This document shows, piece after piece, positions 45,018 to 54,525 of a DNA stretch of 62,006 nucleotides. The notes under the pieces are model-generated. The model ran no database searches and had not been told where the DNA came from. It worked only from the letters and a program-made list of their open reading frames with translations. Origin of the DNA: Alphaproteobacteria bacterium (GTDB lineage Bacteria; Pseudomonadota; Alphaproteobacteria; Rhodobacterales; Rhodobacteraceae); contig JAUIIR010000017.1 of NCBI GenBank assembly GCA_030431485.1, positions 1 through 62,006 on the forward strand. Direction: 5' to 3'. Position 1 is the first letter of the stretch, and every line of letters starts with the position of its first letter. The position numbers and the translations under genes were made by a program.

Positions 45018-45752
45018 CTAGACACCGGCCTTGATGCGCTGACGGCCCGTCGCCGTCAGTGCGAAAACCTGTCCGGCGTCTATCACAACCGGGACCAATT
45101 CGCGACCGTAGCCAGCGCCGGTGTCGATCGCCAAGCGATTGCTCAGCAGCTCGGGATAGTCCACCGGCGTATGACCGTGCACGACCAATGCCTGATGGTC
45201 GCTTCGATCCTCGAGAAACTCTTGCCGTATCCACAGCAGATCGTTTTCAACTTGCTGTGCCAGTGGTACGCCGGGGCGCACACCCGCGTGGGCAAAAAAT
45301 AGGTCCCCGACATGGTGACTTAATTGCAGCGTCCTGAGAAATCGCTTGTGACGTTCCGGAACCGTGCGCCTGACCTCTGCCGCGAGATCGGATTGGCGTA
45401 TGCGGTTCGGGATCTCGATTCCGTACGATCCGATGGTCTCGCGACCGCCAAGTGCATCATGAAACCAGTGATAGCCGACAAGCAGATGCGGATCGAATTG
45501 GGGTTCAGGCTCAGCCAAGAACCGTTCGAAGAACCGGTCGTGATTTCCTTTCAGGCACGTCCAGTCTCGGCCTGCATCGAGACCTGCCAGAATGCGGTCA
45601 ATTACACCCTGGCTGTCCGGTCCGCGATCCACGTAATCGCCGACAAACACGACTTTGGCACCTGCACCACCGTCCGCCTCTACACGGGCGAGCGCAGTGT
45701 CCAGTTGTTCAGACTGACCGTGGATATCACCAATAGCATAGACAGATGTCAT
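45018..45752 (-). CDS. Metallophosphoesterase of the PPP (serine/threonine phosphatase) type
   Basis: A 244-residue protein with the full dimetal set: GDIHGQSEQLD at residues 8-18, GDYVDRGPDSQG, LKGNHDRFF, and the later HAGVRPG and VVHGHTPV. This matches bacterial PPP phosphatases, which act on phosphoproteins or on Ap4A-type dinucleotides. I start at MTSVYAIGDIHG; the longer frame would run through the serA terminator. Downstream of serA, convergent with cydB. Confidence 0.9.
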   Translation of the reverse strand: MTSVYAIGDIHGQSEQLDTALARVEADGGAGAKVVFVGDYVDRGPDSQGVIDRILAGLDAGRDWTCLKGNHDRFFERFLAEPEPQFDPHLLVGYHWFHDALGGRETIGSYGIEIPNRIRQSDLAAEVRRTVPERHKRFLRTLQLSHHVGDLFFAHAGVRPGVPLAQQVENDLLWIRQEFLEDRSDHQALVVHGHTPVDYPELLSNRLAIDTGAGYGRELVPVVIDAGQVFALTATGRQRIKAGV

Positions 45753-45785
45753 GGCGGGGCCTTTCAGGACAAGCGGCAACAAAAA

Positions 45786-45804
45786 GGGCGGCTCAAGGCC
45801 GCCC
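45786..45804 (-). terminator. Terminator after serA
   Basis: Seven-base stem GGGCGGC / GCCGCCC with a TCAAG loop, 26 bp past the serA stop. On the minus strand it is followed by TTTTTGTTG. It lies in the gap before the phosphatase gene. Confidence 0.85.
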
Positions 45805-45830
45805 CTTCGCACCCTCACTTTAGCCTGTCC

Positions 45831-47426
45831 TCAGGCGACATCAAACTGCAGGGGTTTTACTTGGCGGAAGAGACCTGTTTCCTGCAGTTTTGTCACAACA
45901 TTGGCCGGGACCGGTGCATCAACGTAGAGCAGGGCAATCGCCTCACCTTTGGCCGCAGACCGACCCAGCGTGAAGTTCGCAATGTTCACGTCATTCTGCC
46001 CCATCGTCATGCCCAGCGTACCGATGATGCCGGGCACGTCTTCATTGGTGGTGTAAAGCATATGCGATCCGATTTCGGCGTCGATGTTGATGCCCTTGAT
46101 CTGGATGAAGCGCGGCTTGCCGTCACTGAACACCGTGCCCGCAATCGAGCGTTCGCGCTCGGCTGTTACGACGGTGAGTTTGACGTAGCCGTCGAATGCG
46201 CCGGACTTTGCCTGATTTGTTGTGCTGATCTTGATGCCACGCTCTTTGGCGATGAGCGGCGCGCTGACCATGTTCACGTCCGGGTTCACGCGCTTCATGA
46301 TCCCGGCAATCGCAGAACAGTTCAACGCGTCGAGATTCATCTGGGACACAGACCCGTCATAAAGGATATTGATCGCCTTGATGGGCTCGTCAGTCATCTG
46401 GCCGATAAAGCTGCCCAGATGATCGGCCAGTTTGATCCACGGCCCCATGATCTTGGCTTCTTCAGCCGTCACCGACGGCATGTTGAGCGCGTTTTCCACG
46501 GCACCGGTCAGCAGGTAATTGGCCATCTGCTCGGCCACCTGAAGTGCCACGTTCTCCTGCGCTTCTGTCGTGGCAGCACCGAGGTGCGGGGTGCAGACGA
46601 CGTTCGGAAGGTTGAAGAGCGGATTTTCTGTCGCGGGTTCTTCGCTGAACACGTCGAACGCGGCACCAGCCACATGACCGGATTTCAGCAGATCGGCCAG
46701 CGCCTCTTCGTCCACCAGACCGCCACGGGCACAGTTAATGATCCGCACACCCTTCTTGGTCTTCTCAAGGTTCTCACGGCTCAGGATGTTGCGGGTCTGA
46801 TCGGTCAGCGGAACATGAAGGGTGATAAAATCGGCCCGCTTGAGGAGGTCGTCGAGTTCGACCTTTTCCACCTGCATCTGCTTGGCCTTGTCTTCGCCGA
46901 GGAAGGGGTCATAGGCGATGACTTTCATCTTCAAACCACGCGCACGGTCGCAAACGATGCCGCCGATATTGCCCGCACCGATCACACCCAGCGTTTTACC
47001 GGTCAGTTCGACACCCATGAACTTCGACTTCTCCCACTTGCCGGCATGGGTCGAGGCAGACGCCTCGGGGATTTGCCGCGCACAGGCGAACATCATCGCA
47101 ATCGCATGTTCTGCGGTGGTGATCATGTTGCCGAAAGGCGTATTCATGACGATCACGCCTTTCTTCGAGGCGGCATCCTTGTCGATATTGTCAGTGCCAA
47201 TCCCCGCGCGGCCGATCACCTTGAGGTTCGTCGCGTTCTCAAGGATCGTCGGCGTGACCTTGGTGGCCGAGCGGATCGCGAGACCGTCATATTGGCCGAT
47301 CACTTCGGCCAGCTTGTCTTTGTCCTTGCCGAGGTTCGGCTGGAAATCGACTTCGATCCCGCGATCCTTGAAGATCTGGACGGCGGCATCGGAGAGTTTG
47401 TCAGAGATGAGTACACGGGGGGCCAT
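45831..47426 (-). CDS. serA: D-3-phosphoglycerate dehydrogenase, long form
   Basis: Oxidises 3-phosphoglycerate to phosphohydroxypyruvate, the first step to serine. The 531-residue enzyme has the NAD fold with GVIGAGNIGGIV, INCARGGLVDEEAL and the catalytic HLGAATTEAQENVA, then an intervening domain and a C-terminal ACT domain (NEDVPGIIGTLGMTMG) for serine feedback. ATG 47426 starts MAPRVLISDKLSD; upstream in-frame residues are not conserved. Downstream of serC by 89 bp, with its own AAAGGA site. Confidence 0.96.
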   Translation of the reverse strand: MAPRVLISDKLSDAAVQIFKDRGIEVDFQPNLGKDKDKLAEVIGQYDGLAIRSATKVTPTILENATNLKVIGRAGIGTDNIDKDAASKKGVIVMNTPFGNMITTAEHAIAMMFACARQIPEASASTHAGKWEKSKFMGVELTGKTLGVIGAGNIGGIVCDRARGLKMKVIAYDPFLGEDKAKQMQVEKVELDDLLKRADFITLHVPLTDQTRNILSRENLEKTKKGVRIINCARGGLVDEEALADLLKSGHVAGAAFDVFSEEPATENPLFNLPNVVCTPHLGAATTEAQENVALQVAEQMANYLLTGAVENALNMPSVTAEEAKIMGPWIKLADHLGSFIGQMTDEPIKAINILYDGSVSQMNLDALNCSAIAGIMKRVNPDVNMVSAPLIAKERGIKISTTNQAKSGAFDGYVKLTVVTAERERSIAGTVFSDGKPRFIQIKGINIDAEIGSHMLYTTNEDVPGIIGTLGMTMGQNDVNIANFTLGRSAAKGEAIALLYVDAPVPANVVTKLQETGLFRQVKPLQFDVA

Positions 47427-47515
47427 GTCAGTGGTCCTTTGAAAATATGGGAGGGGCGGCAGGCACATGCCCGCCTTGGATATCTTGCGTACGTCGGGCT
47501 TCAGCCCGGCGCATA

Positions 47516-48670
47516 TTAGGCGGCTTGGGCCAGCGCTTCGATCTCGGCATGGAACGCCCAGTCGAGCCACGGCAACATTGCTTCAATGTCCGAAGTCTCA
47601 ACCGTGCCACCGCACCAGATGCGCAGACCAGAAGGCGCATCGCGATATGCACCGATATCCAGTGCCACGCCTTCCGCTTCAAGCCGTTTGGCGACAGCCT
47701 TGGCGAAGACGGCACCATCCGTGATCCGATCATCGGTGAATTTCAGACAGACCGAGGTGTTCGACCGCGTTGCAGGATCGTCAGCGAGATTGGCGATCCA
47801 GTCATTCGCCTCGCAGAAATCCCAGACAGCTTTGGCGTTGGCATCGGCCCGCGCCATCAGGCCCTTCAACCCGCCAACCGACCGCGCCCAGTTGAGCGCC
47901 AGAAGGTAATCCTCGACCGCGAGCATAGAGGGTGTGTTGATGGTTTCACCCACAAATATCCCTTCGATCAGCTTGCCGCCTTTGGTCATGCGGAAGATTT
48001 TTGGCAAAGGCCAAGCCGGTGTATAGGATTCGAGCCGTTCAACCGCACGCGGCGATAGGATCAGCATTCCATGCGCCGCTTCGCCCCCCAGAACCTTCTG
48101 CCACGAGAAGGTCGTCACATCGAGCTTGTCCCACGGCAGATCCTGCGCAAAGGCCGCTGATGTGGCGTCACAGATCGTCAGGCCTTCGCGGTCTGCCGGA
48201 ATGGCGTCGCCATTGGGCATCCGCACACCCGAGGTGGTGCCGTTCCATGTGAACACGACATCGGTGTCGTAATCGACTGTCGCCATATCGACGATCTGGC
48301 CGTAGTCTGCGGTTTTCACCTCGGCGTCGATCTTGAGTTGATTCACAACGTCAGTGACCCAGCCAGCGCCAAAGGATTCCCAGGCGACCATGGTGGCCTT
48401 GCGTGCGCCCAGCAGGGACCACATCGCCATTTCAACCGCGCCGGTATCGGACGCGGGAACAATGCCAATGCGGTAGTCAGCGGGCACGCCAAGCAGTTCG
48501 CGCGTCTCTTCAATCGCAGCTTTCAGCTTGGTCTTGCCGACAGCAGCCCGGTGGGAACGGCCCAGCGGCGCGTCAGCAAGGTTTTCGAGTTTGTAAACGG
48601 GGGGTTTGGCGCAGGGGCCAGAAGAAAAACGCGGATTTGCCGGCCGCGTTGCCGGTTGTGCAATAGCCAT
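47516..48670 (-). CDS. serC: Phosphoserine aminotransferase
   Basis: PLP enzyme that converts phosphohydroxypyruvate to O-phosphoserine. The 384-residue protein is of the alphaproteobacterial type: [20 protein letters not shown] at the start, [18 protein letters not shown], and the PLP lysine in [21 protein letters not shown] 48670 is used; a frame extending to 48889 only reads the leader. It is the first gene of serC-serA. The untranslated leader resembles a serC-type RNA element (see 48672). Confidence 0.95.
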   Translation of the reverse strand: MAIAQPATRPANPRFSSGPCAKPPVYKLENLADAPLGRSHRAAVGKTKLKAAIEETRELLGVPADYRIGIVPASDTGAVEMAMWSLLGARKATMVAWESFGAGWVTDVVNQLKIDAEVKTADYGQIVDMATVDYDTDVVFTWNGTTSGVRMPNGDAIPADREGLTICDATSAAFAQDLPWDKLDVTTFSWQKVLGGEAAHGMLILSPRAVERLESYTPAWPLPKIFRMTKGGKLIEGIFVGETINTPSMLAVEDYLLALNWARSVGGLKGLMARADANAKAVWDFCEANDWIANLADDPATRSNTSVCLKFTDDRITDGAVFAKAVAKRLEAEGVALDIGAYRDAPSGLRIWCGGTVETSDIEAMLPWLDWAFHAEIEALAQAA

Positions 48671-48671
48671 T

Positions 48672-48735
48672 GATGCTACCCTTCCAGATAAGCGCCCCTC
48701 GTTGGGGAGGGGTGTCCCACCGCTGCGTCTATGCG
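48672..48735 (-). promoter_or_regulatory. serC-type leader RNA, probable
   Basis: The coding-strand leader has a stable CCCCTC / GAGGGG hairpin (48695-48712), followed by CGCTTATCTGGAAGGGTAGC directly before the serC ATG. This resembles, from memory, the serC RNA motif of alphaproteobacteria, a candidate cis-regulatory element found only before serC. The GGAAGGG at the end would be the ribosome site. No ligand is known. Confidence 0.55.
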
Positions 48736-48783
48736 GATGGCCGAGGTCCCGCAAGTCGGAAAATGCGATCAATGTGACGCATT

Positions 48784-48824
48784 TGAGTTTCCGGATTGAA
48801 CTGATGTAGCAGATCGGAAACTCA
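48784..48824. promoter_or_regulatory. 10-bp perfect inverted repeat between serC and serB
   Basis: TGAGTTTCCG at 48784-48793 and CGGAAACTCA at 48815-48824, with 21 bp between. Arm centres are 31 bp apart, close to three helical turns. It sits in the divergent serC/serB control region, so it may be an operator for a factor controlling both, or a hairpin in one of the leaders. Confidence 0.6.
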
Positions 48825-48967
48825 CGGGGGGCTATCGCAATATTGAGCGAGCTATTGCACTGGGCCATGCAAATTTTGAGATACACCAAGCTCTTCGCAT
48901 CCTTCTTCCATCTGGCCTTTTAGGCGGGCCGTCGATACATCGCCGGAAACCTGTCTGGAGGCTCGTC

Positions 48968-49858
48968 ATGTTCACCGTCACGTTGATTGCCCGTCCGGGA
49001 TCGCTCGACCCTGCGCTTGCCGAAGCGTTGCGGAATGCCTGGGGGGGAGGCGATCTGATCTGGCTATCACCGGACGAAGCCGCAGAATTCGACATTTCAG
49101 GCGTTCCGGACACAGCGGAAAGCAGTTGGCCAGCGCTGCAGGATCAGGGCGTCGATCTGGCAATTCAGCCGAGCTCAGGCCGTCGCAAGAAGATGCTTCT
49201 TGCTGACATGGACAGCACGATGATTCAGCAGGAATGCATTGATGAGTTGGCTGAAGTGGCCGGTGTAGGTGATCAGGTGAAAGACATCACTGCACGGGCG
49301 ATGAATGGAGAGCTGAATTTCGAAGGCGCTCTGACTGAACGCGTGGGATTGCTGAAAGGGCTCCAGGAAAGCGTCATCAACGATGTACTGGCAGAGAGAA
49401 TTTCATTGATGCCGGGCGGCGCAACGCTTTTGGCGACAATGAAAGCACATGGTGCTTACACGGCGCTCGTTTCAGGTGGCTTTACTGCTTTTACAGCACA
49501 GGTGGCGGCTGCGCTCGGCTTTGACGAAAACCGGGCCAATACCCTTTTGTCGGAGAACGGTGTGCTTACCGGCGACGTCGCGCGCCCGATTCTCGGGCGC
49601 GAGGCCAAAGTTAAAGCGCTGGAAGAGATCACAAAGCAGCTTGGTATATCTGAAGACGCGGTTATGGCCGTCGGTGACGGGGCCAATGATCTGGGCATGT
49701 TGCAACGCGCAGGTGCCGGCGTGGCCTTGCATGCCAAGTCAAGCGTTCAGGCGCAGGTGCAATTGCGGATCAATCACGGCGACCTGACAGCCCTGCTTTT
49801 CCTGCAGGGTTACAGCCGAGATGACTTCATTGAGCCAGAAGTCCTGCCGCTGGTTTGA
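48968..49858 (+). CDS. serB: Phosphoserine phosphatase
   Basis: Last step of serine synthesis: dephosphorylates O-phosphoserine. The 296-residue protein has a short N-terminal regulatory-like part (about residues 1-75), then the HAD motifs LLADMDSTMIQQECIDELA (nucleophile DMDST), ALVSGGFTAFTAQVA, a lysine region GREAKVKALEEI, and AVGDGANDLGML. It is divergent from serC-serA, completing the pathway in one locus. Its last 32 bp overlap the convergent asparaginase gene. Confidence 0.96.
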   Translation: MFTVTLIARPGSLDPALAEALRNAWGGGDLIWLSPDEAAEFDISGVPDTAESSWPALQDQGVDLAIQPSSGRRKKMLLADMDSTMIQQECIDELAEVAGVGDQVKDITARAMNGELNFEGALTERVGLLKGLQESVINDVLAERISLMPGGATLLATMKAHGAYTALVSGGFTAFTAQVAAALGFDENRANTLLSENGVLTGDVARPILGREAKVKALEEITKQLGISEDAVMAVGDGANDLGMLQRAGAGVALHAKSSVQAQVQLRINHGDLTALLFLQGYSRDDFIEPEVLPLV

Positions 49859-50828
49859 TTTCTCCAGTCACCAATCCGTCCCTATTGCGGATCGCCGGGT
49901 TTAGAAAGGCTTTGACCTCTGGATCTTGCGCATCGAGCGCCTCAAGCCGGACAAGCAGCGCAGCAATGGCACACTCTGCCGCACGGGTGGCGCCGTCTGC
50001 TGCCTTGACAGCAACACCCAGTCCGCGATTTGGCAGAATGGCGATAAAATAGCCCTCCGCCCCTGTCTTGAGGGCAACAGGTTCCTTGGCGGCCCGCATG
50101 AGGCGCGTACAGGCTCGCCCCTCACCTGCGACCAGCAGAGGATGCGCATACATCGCATCGACAAGTCGCGCTGCGGCCATGCTCAGACTGTCTGAGCGCT
50201 GCGTAGATGTCGCGAACCATGCCATCGCGCAGGCCATCCCGTGCATTGTCGTCGCGAAATTCGGGGCAGAGCATCCGTCGATGCCGAAACCGGGGCTGGT
50301 CTGGTCCGTAGCGGTTTCGAACGCCTCAAGACAGGCTTTCTGAACCGCATGTTCGGGATCGACATAGTTCGGACCGGCCTGCAAATGCTGCGCCAGCGTC
50401 AGAAAGCCTGCATGTTTGCCAGAGCAATTGTTGTGCACGCGACAGGGCGCCTCGAACGCCCGGATCATCTCAAGCTTGAGTTCCTTATCGCGACTGACTT
50501 GCGGCCCACAGCAGAGCGCATCGTCATTCAGGCCCAGATCCGTCAGCCACCTGTTGACCATCTCAACATGAACGGGCGCGCCTTGGTGTGACGCGCAGGC
50601 AAGCGCCAGCTGCTCCGAGGTCAGACCACGCGCATCCGCCGCGCCCGATGTGATTAAAGGCAGAGCCTGTATCATCTTGGAGGAACTGCGCGGCAACACA
50701 ACTGCCTCAGGGTCGCCCCAGGCAGCAACGATTCCACCGGACCCATCGCAGATCACCGCGTGACCGCTATGGTGGCTCTCAAGAAACGGGCCTCTCCAAA
50801 CCTCTGCCAAAGGCGCTGCGTTGGCCAT
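49827..50828 (-). CDS. L-asparaginase of the Rhizobium etli AnsA (ReAII) type
   Basis: Hydrolyses asparagine to aspartate and ammonia. The 333-residue protein belongs to the class-3 (ReAII-like) family, unrelated to E. coli asparaginases. Visible signatures are LPRSSSKMIQALPL with the Ser-Lys pair, VHNNCSGKHAGFL (metal cysteine and lysine), and FGIDGCSAPNFATT with the second metal cysteine. No signal peptide, so cytosolic. Full length. Convergent with serB by a 32-bp tail-to-tail overlap. Confidence 0.88.
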   Translation of the reverse strand: MANAAPLAEVWRGPFLESHHSGHAVICDGSGGIVAAWGDPEAVVLPRSSSKMIQALPLITSGAADARGLTSEQLALACASHQGAPVHVEMVNRWLTDLGLNDDALCCGPQVSRDKELKLEMIRAFEAPCRVHNNCSGKHAGFLTLAQHLQAGPNYVDPEHAVQKACLEAFETATDQTSPGFGIDGCSAPNFATTMHGMACAMAWFATSTQRSDSLSMAAARLVDAMYAHPLLVAGEGRACTRLMRAAKEPVALKTGAEGYFIAILPNRGLGVAVKAADGATRAAECAIAALLVRLEALDAQDPEVKAFLNPAIRNRDGLVTGEIKPAAGLLAQ

Positions 50829-51001
50829 TGTTGGCCTCCCTTCCAGTTGGGCAAAAAACTGCCAATTGGGCTTTAAAGACCCCCATAAATCAGGCTATTC
50901 TTGCGCCGTCGAGGGCAAAGTTGCAGTGACATAACGGGGGTTAACCCCATACTGTGGCGGACAAACGAATTGAGGCTAAGGACAGTCTGGAGGCTGGACG
51001 C

Positions 51002-51532
51002 ATGAAATCATGGATTGGCGGTGCGGTTGTTGGCGCGATAACGCTAATGACAGCGGGCGCGGGTGCAGCGCAGGAAACAAGCACCAACCGTGTTAATGCC
51101 ATTACCGACTGGAGCGTATTCGAAGGTCAGGACCCGCGCGAATGCTGGGCTGTGACAACCTACAAGGAAAGCGTCAATACGCGCGGCGGGCGAGTCGTGG
51201 CGGTGACCCGCGGCGAAATCCTCTTGATGGTGTTCTACCGTCCGGGCGCTGAGGTGCAGGGTCAGGTGGCGTTCACTGGCGGCTATCCGTTTGCACCGGG
51301 TTCAACCGTGAACGTGAATATTAGCGGCACTGAGTTCGAACTGTTCACCGAGGGCGAATGGGCGTGGCCCGCGACACCGCAAGACGATGCCAAGATCGTC
51401 ACTGCGATGAAGCGGGGAGCCGATGCGGTGCTGACGGCACAATCCTCACGCGGTACGACGACCAAAGACACATTTTCCTTGCTGGGCTTTACCGCAGCCG
51501 TCGAGGACGCAGAAAAGCGCTGCGCGCAGTAG
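51002..51532 (+). CDS. Invasion-associated locus B (IalB) family protein
   Basis: A secreted or periplasmic 176-residue protein. The signal peptide (WIGGAVVGAITLMTAGAGA, then AQE) is clear, followed by ITDWSVFEGQDPRECWAVTTY, the characteristic IalB opening that contains W and C residues, and a lone cysteine near the C-terminus for a likely disulphide. ATG 51002 with GGAGG is preferred to the GTG at 50954. IalB proteins are widespread in alphaproteobacteria with unclear function. Followed by a good terminator. Confidence 0.85.
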   Translation: MKSWIGGAVVGAITLMTAGAGAAQETSTNRVNAITDWSVFEGQDPRECWAVTTYKESVNTRGGRVVAVTRGEILLMVFYRPGAEVQGQVAFTGGYPFAPGSTVNVNISGTEFELFTEGEWAWPATPQDDAKIVTAMKRGADAVLTAQSSRGTTTKDTFSLLGFTAAVEDAEKRCAQ

Positions 51533-51555
51533 CCCTAACATTTAAGTGAACTCGG

Positions 51556-51584
51556 AAGGTCGGGCATCGTGTCCGGCCTTTTTT
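51556..51584 (+). terminator. Terminator after the IalB-like gene
   Basis: Stem AAGGTCGG / CCGGCCTT (one G-U pair) with a loop of about nine bases, then TTTTTT. It begins 24 bp after the stop codon. Confidence 0.85.
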
Positions 51585-51688
51585 GCTTCGTACAGCAATC
51601 TTCGTCTGTCCCGACAAGCGCCCCCGGACACAGGGGGAAAACCCAGTATCGATGCCTTTGGAGCACCGACGAAATATTCGCTTGCTTC

Positions 51689-51713
51689 ATAACTACATTT
51701 CTAGTTTTATAGT
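51689..51713 (+). promoter_or_regulatory. Promoter and dyad of the arsR-permease pair
   Basis: An AT-rich imperfect dyad (ATAACTA CATTTC TAGTTTTAT, 51689-51710) covers a likely -10 box TATAGT at 51708-51713. The -10 lies three bases before the ATG at 51717, so the transcript may begin at or next to the start codon (leaderless). Suited to autoregulation by ArsR. Confidence 0.45.
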
Positions 51714-51716
51714 GTC

Positions 51717-52034
51717 ATGAACCAGACACAATCTCACGCACGCGCTCTGGCCGCTTTGGGCCACGAAGCACGACTTCAAATCTTCCGCCTGCTGGTACAA
51801 GCTGGCCACAGCGGCATGACCGTCAGCCAGATCGCATCGCATTCCGGACTTCCTGCGTCGACGCAGGCACACCACCTCAAGACATTGGTGGATGCAGGGC
51901 TGGTCACGCAAACCCGACAAGGCCGCGAGGTGGTGAGCACTGCCGATTTCGATTGCATGAACCGGGTTATTTCCTTTCTCTCAGACGCCTGCTGCGCCGG
52001 ATTCGATACGGACAGCACAATCTCTGCAGCTTAG
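51717..52034 (+). CDS. ArsR/SmtB-family metalloregulator
   Basis: A 105-residue winged helix repressor: ALGHEARLQIFRLLVQAG, then SQIASHSGLPASTQAHHLKTLVDAGLV (recognition helix) and a C-terminal DACCAGFDTD. The paired cysteines near the C-terminus suggest thiol-metal sensing of arsenite, organoarsenical or copper/zinc type; the usual ELCVCDL motif is absent. It is followed 16 bp later by a permease gene, whose expression it probably represses until the metal is bound. Confidence 0.9.
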   Translation: MNQTQSHARALAALGHEARLQIFRLLVQAGHSGMTVSQIASHSGLPASTQAHHLKTLVDAGLVTQTRQGREVVSTADFDCMNRVISFLSDACCAGFDTDSTISAA

Positions 52035-52050
52035 GCCAAGGAGCCACACT

Positions 52051-53094
52051 ATGGCTGATCTCTCCTCGAATGCACCGCCAAACCCGGTTTGGATTGCCCT
52101 CAAGAAACAGCGGGTGTGGATCGCATCTGGTGGCTTGTTAGCTTTGGTTGCCGTAGTGTCGTCAACGCAGGCGACAGAAAGCCTGCGCTTCGCCCTCCAA
52201 TCGCTCACCAACACAGCGCCGTATCTTTTGCTGTCGATCGGAATCGCCGCTTGGGCTGTGGCAACCGGGGCCGACAATCTGATTGCCCGGGCTTTTACCG
52301 GCTCTCCGGCTTTGATGATCTTTCTTGCGGCACTGGCAGGCGGCTTGTCGCCCTTCTGTTCCTGCGGCGTGATCCCGTTGATCGCGGCCCTTTTGACGAT
52401 GGGTGTGCCCTTGTCGGCAGTTATGGCGTTTTGGCTCGCGTCGCCGGTCATGGACCCGTCGATGTTCCTGCTGACCTCGGGTGTGCTCGGGTTTGAATTT
52501 GCCATCGCCAAAACGCTCGCTGCCGTCGGGTTGGGCGTTGCCGGTGGCTTTATCGTTTTGGCACTTGGCGGCAGTCATATCCTACACGATGCGCTGCGCG
52601 ACGGGGTGGGAAATGGCGGTTGCGGCGCTTCCAAGATCCGCAGTCCAAAACCTGTTGTCTGGCGGTTCTGGGAACACTCCGATCGCGTTCAGAAATTTGG
52701 CAAGGAAGCGTTCAAGACAACCCTTTTCCTTGCCCAATGGTTGACGCTTGCGTTTCTGCTGGAAAGCCTGATGCTGGCCTATGTACCTGCTCAAACCATA
52801 ACTTCAGTTCTCGGCGGCACTGGTATCGGACCCATTGCAATTGCCACAGTGGTCGGCGTCCCAGCATATCTGAATGGCTACGCCGCGCTGCCGCTGATCA
52901 GCGGGCTGATGGAACAAGGTATGGCGTCCGGTGCCGGGCTGTCGTTTCTGGTGGCGGGCGGTGTCACGTCCCTTCCTGCCGCAATCGCGGTCTGGGCGCT
53001 GGTGAAACCTCGCGTTTTTACGCTCTACTTAGCGATATCGCTTGGCGGCGCCTTTGTGATCGGGTTGGCCTACCAAGGCTGGAGCATGATTTGA
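52051..53094 (+). CDS. ArsP-like permease (DUF318 / SO_0444 family)
   Basis: An inner-membrane permease of 347 residues with about eight to nine helices. It has the family motif LSPFCSCGVIPLIAALL (cysteines at about residues 107-109) and a second conserved half ending VPAYLNGYAALPLISGL. ArsP proteins of this family export trivalent methylated arsenicals; related members carry other metals. The central loop holds GGCGASKIRSPKPVVWRFW. Paired with the ArsR gene before it. Confidence 0.85.
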   Translation: MADLSSNAPPNPVWIALKKQRVWIASGGLLALVAVVSSTQATESLRFALQSLTNTAPYLLLSIGIAAWAVATGADNLIARAFTGSPALMIFLAALAGGLSPFCSCGVIPLIAALLTMGVPLSAVMAFWLASPVMDPSMFLLTSGVLGFEFAIAKTLAAVGLGVAGGFIVLALGGSHILHDALRDGVGNGGCGASKIRSPKPVVWRFWEHSDRVQKFGKEAFKTTLFLAQWLTLAFLLESLMLAYVPAQTITSVLGGTGIGPIAIATVVGVPAYLNGYAALPLISGLMEQGMASGAGLSFLVAGGVTSLPAAIAVWALVKPRVFTLYLAISLGGAFVIGLAYQGWSMI

Positions 53095-53220
53095 CGACCG
53101 TGATGCGACACGGGCTGCACTGGCCGGGGCACTTTCAGCTGTCCCGGTCAGGTATTCCCCTTTGGCAAAGCCCAAAGAATCCTATATGTGGCCCATCTCT
53201 TTTCGAGAAAGGCTGACCCA

Positions 53221-54408
53221 ATGACCGGCTCTGCACCGATCACGCAAGACGTTCTGACCATTCCCCGGAAGCTCCCGGAGGGAGCGAGAACGAATATTGT
53301 CGGACTGACCCGCGACAAGCTGCGCGAGGCACTGATCGCTATGGGCACACCGGAAAAACAGGCCAAGATGCGGGTCAATCAGATCTGGCAATGGGTCTAC
53401 CAGTGGGGCGTGCGCGACTTCCAAGCGATGACAAATCTCGCCAAGACATATCGCGCCCAACTCGATGAGCATTTCGAGATCACCCTGCCCGAGATCGTAT
53501 CCAAGCAGGTCTCGGCCGATGGCACCCGCAAATATCTTGTCCGCATCGCGGGCGGGCACGAGGTCGAAGTGGTCTACATCCCCGAAACCGACCGTGGCAC
53601 GCTCTGCATCTCGTCCCAAGTGGGTTGCACGCTCACCTGTTCATTCTGCCACACCGGCACGCAAAAACTTGTGCGCAATCTGACTGCGGGTGAGATCATC
53701 GGGCAGGTGATGCTGGCCCGGGATGATCTTGGCGAATGGCCTCAGCCCGGCGTCGGAACAGGCGAAAGCGGTCCTCGGCTACTATCCAACATCGTGCTTA
53801 TGGGGATGGGGGAACCGCTCTACAACTTCGAGAATGTGCGCGACGCAATGAAGATTGCGATGGACGGCGAAGGCATTGCTTTGTCGCGCCGCCGCATCAC
53901 GCTGTCCACATCCGGAGTTGTGCCGGAAATCGCAAAGACAGCTGAAGAAATCGGCTGTCTTCTGGCGGTCAGCTTTCATGCGACGACTGACGAGGTCCGC
54001 GACGAGCTGGTGCCGATCAACAAGCGGTGGAACATTGAAACTCTTCTGGATGCGCTTCGCGAATACCCGAAAGCCTCCAATTCCGAACGGATCACGTTCG
54101 AGTACGTGATGCTCAAAGATGTGAATGACAGCGACGAAGATGCACGCCGTCTGGTCAAGTTGATCTCGGGAATCCCCGCAAAGATTAATCTGATTCCTTT
54201 CAACGAATGGCCCGGCGCGCCATATCAGCGCTCGGACTGGAGCCGGATCGAGTCTTTCGCCGATATCATCTACAAGGCAGGCTATGCTTCTCCGATCCGC
54301 ACTCCGCGCGGTGAGGACATCATGGCGGCTTGCGGCCAGTTAAAATCCGCCACCGAGCGCGCCCGAAAGAGCAAAGCTCAGATCGCGGCTGAAACCGGAA
54401 CCGGATAA
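53221..54408 (+). CDS. rlmN: 23S rRNA/tRNA (adenine-C2)-methyltransferase
   Basis: Radical-SAM enzyme that methylates A2503 of 23S rRNA and A37 of some tRNAs. The 395-residue protein has [18 protein letters not shown], the CxxxCxxC cluster motif, [15 protein letters not shown], and the C-terminal catalytic cysteine region [23 protein letters not shown] 53221 has GAGAAAGG before it. Monocistronic in appearance. Confidence 0.97.
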   Translation: MTGSAPITQDVLTIPRKLPEGARTNIVGLTRDKLREALIAMGTPEKQAKMRVNQIWQWVYQWGVRDFQAMTNLAKTYRAQLDEHFEITLPEIVSKQVSADGTRKYLVRIAGGHEVEVVYIPETDRGTLCISSQVGCTLTCSFCHTGTQKLVRNLTAGEIIGQVMLARDDLGEWPQPGVGTGESGPRLLSNIVLMGMGEPLYNFENVRDAMKIAMDGEGIALSRRRITLSTSGVVPEIAKTAEEIGCLLAVSFHATTDEVRDELVPINKRWNIETLLDALREYPKASNSERITFEYVMLKDVNDSDEDARRLVKLISGIPAKINLIPFNEWPGAPYQRSDWSRIESFADIIYKAGYASPIRTPRGEDIMAACGQLKSATERARKSKAQIAAETGTG

Positions 54409-54525
54409 CGCAAACGCCAAACCATTTTCCTCTGGGTGTGCCTTTTCAGAGAGCGTTTCCAGTGTCGACCCCAGCGCTCAGCGATTTGGGATGGTTTCCC
54501 CTGACCGTGAAACACATGCAGAATT

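Noticed and set aside
45324..47519. 731-codon plus-strand frame over serA and the phosphatase
   Set aside because: Shadow of two strong minus-strand genes. Composition is typical of antisense reading in GC-rich DNA, and no domain is seen.
48671..48889. N-terminal extension of serC
   Set aside because: It only translates the leader with its hairpin. [17 protein letters not shown] is the usual start.
50843..50869. Imperfect dyad (CCAGTTGGGCA ... TGCCAATTGG) before the asparaginase
   Set aside because: It needs a deletion and a mismatch. Too weak to call.
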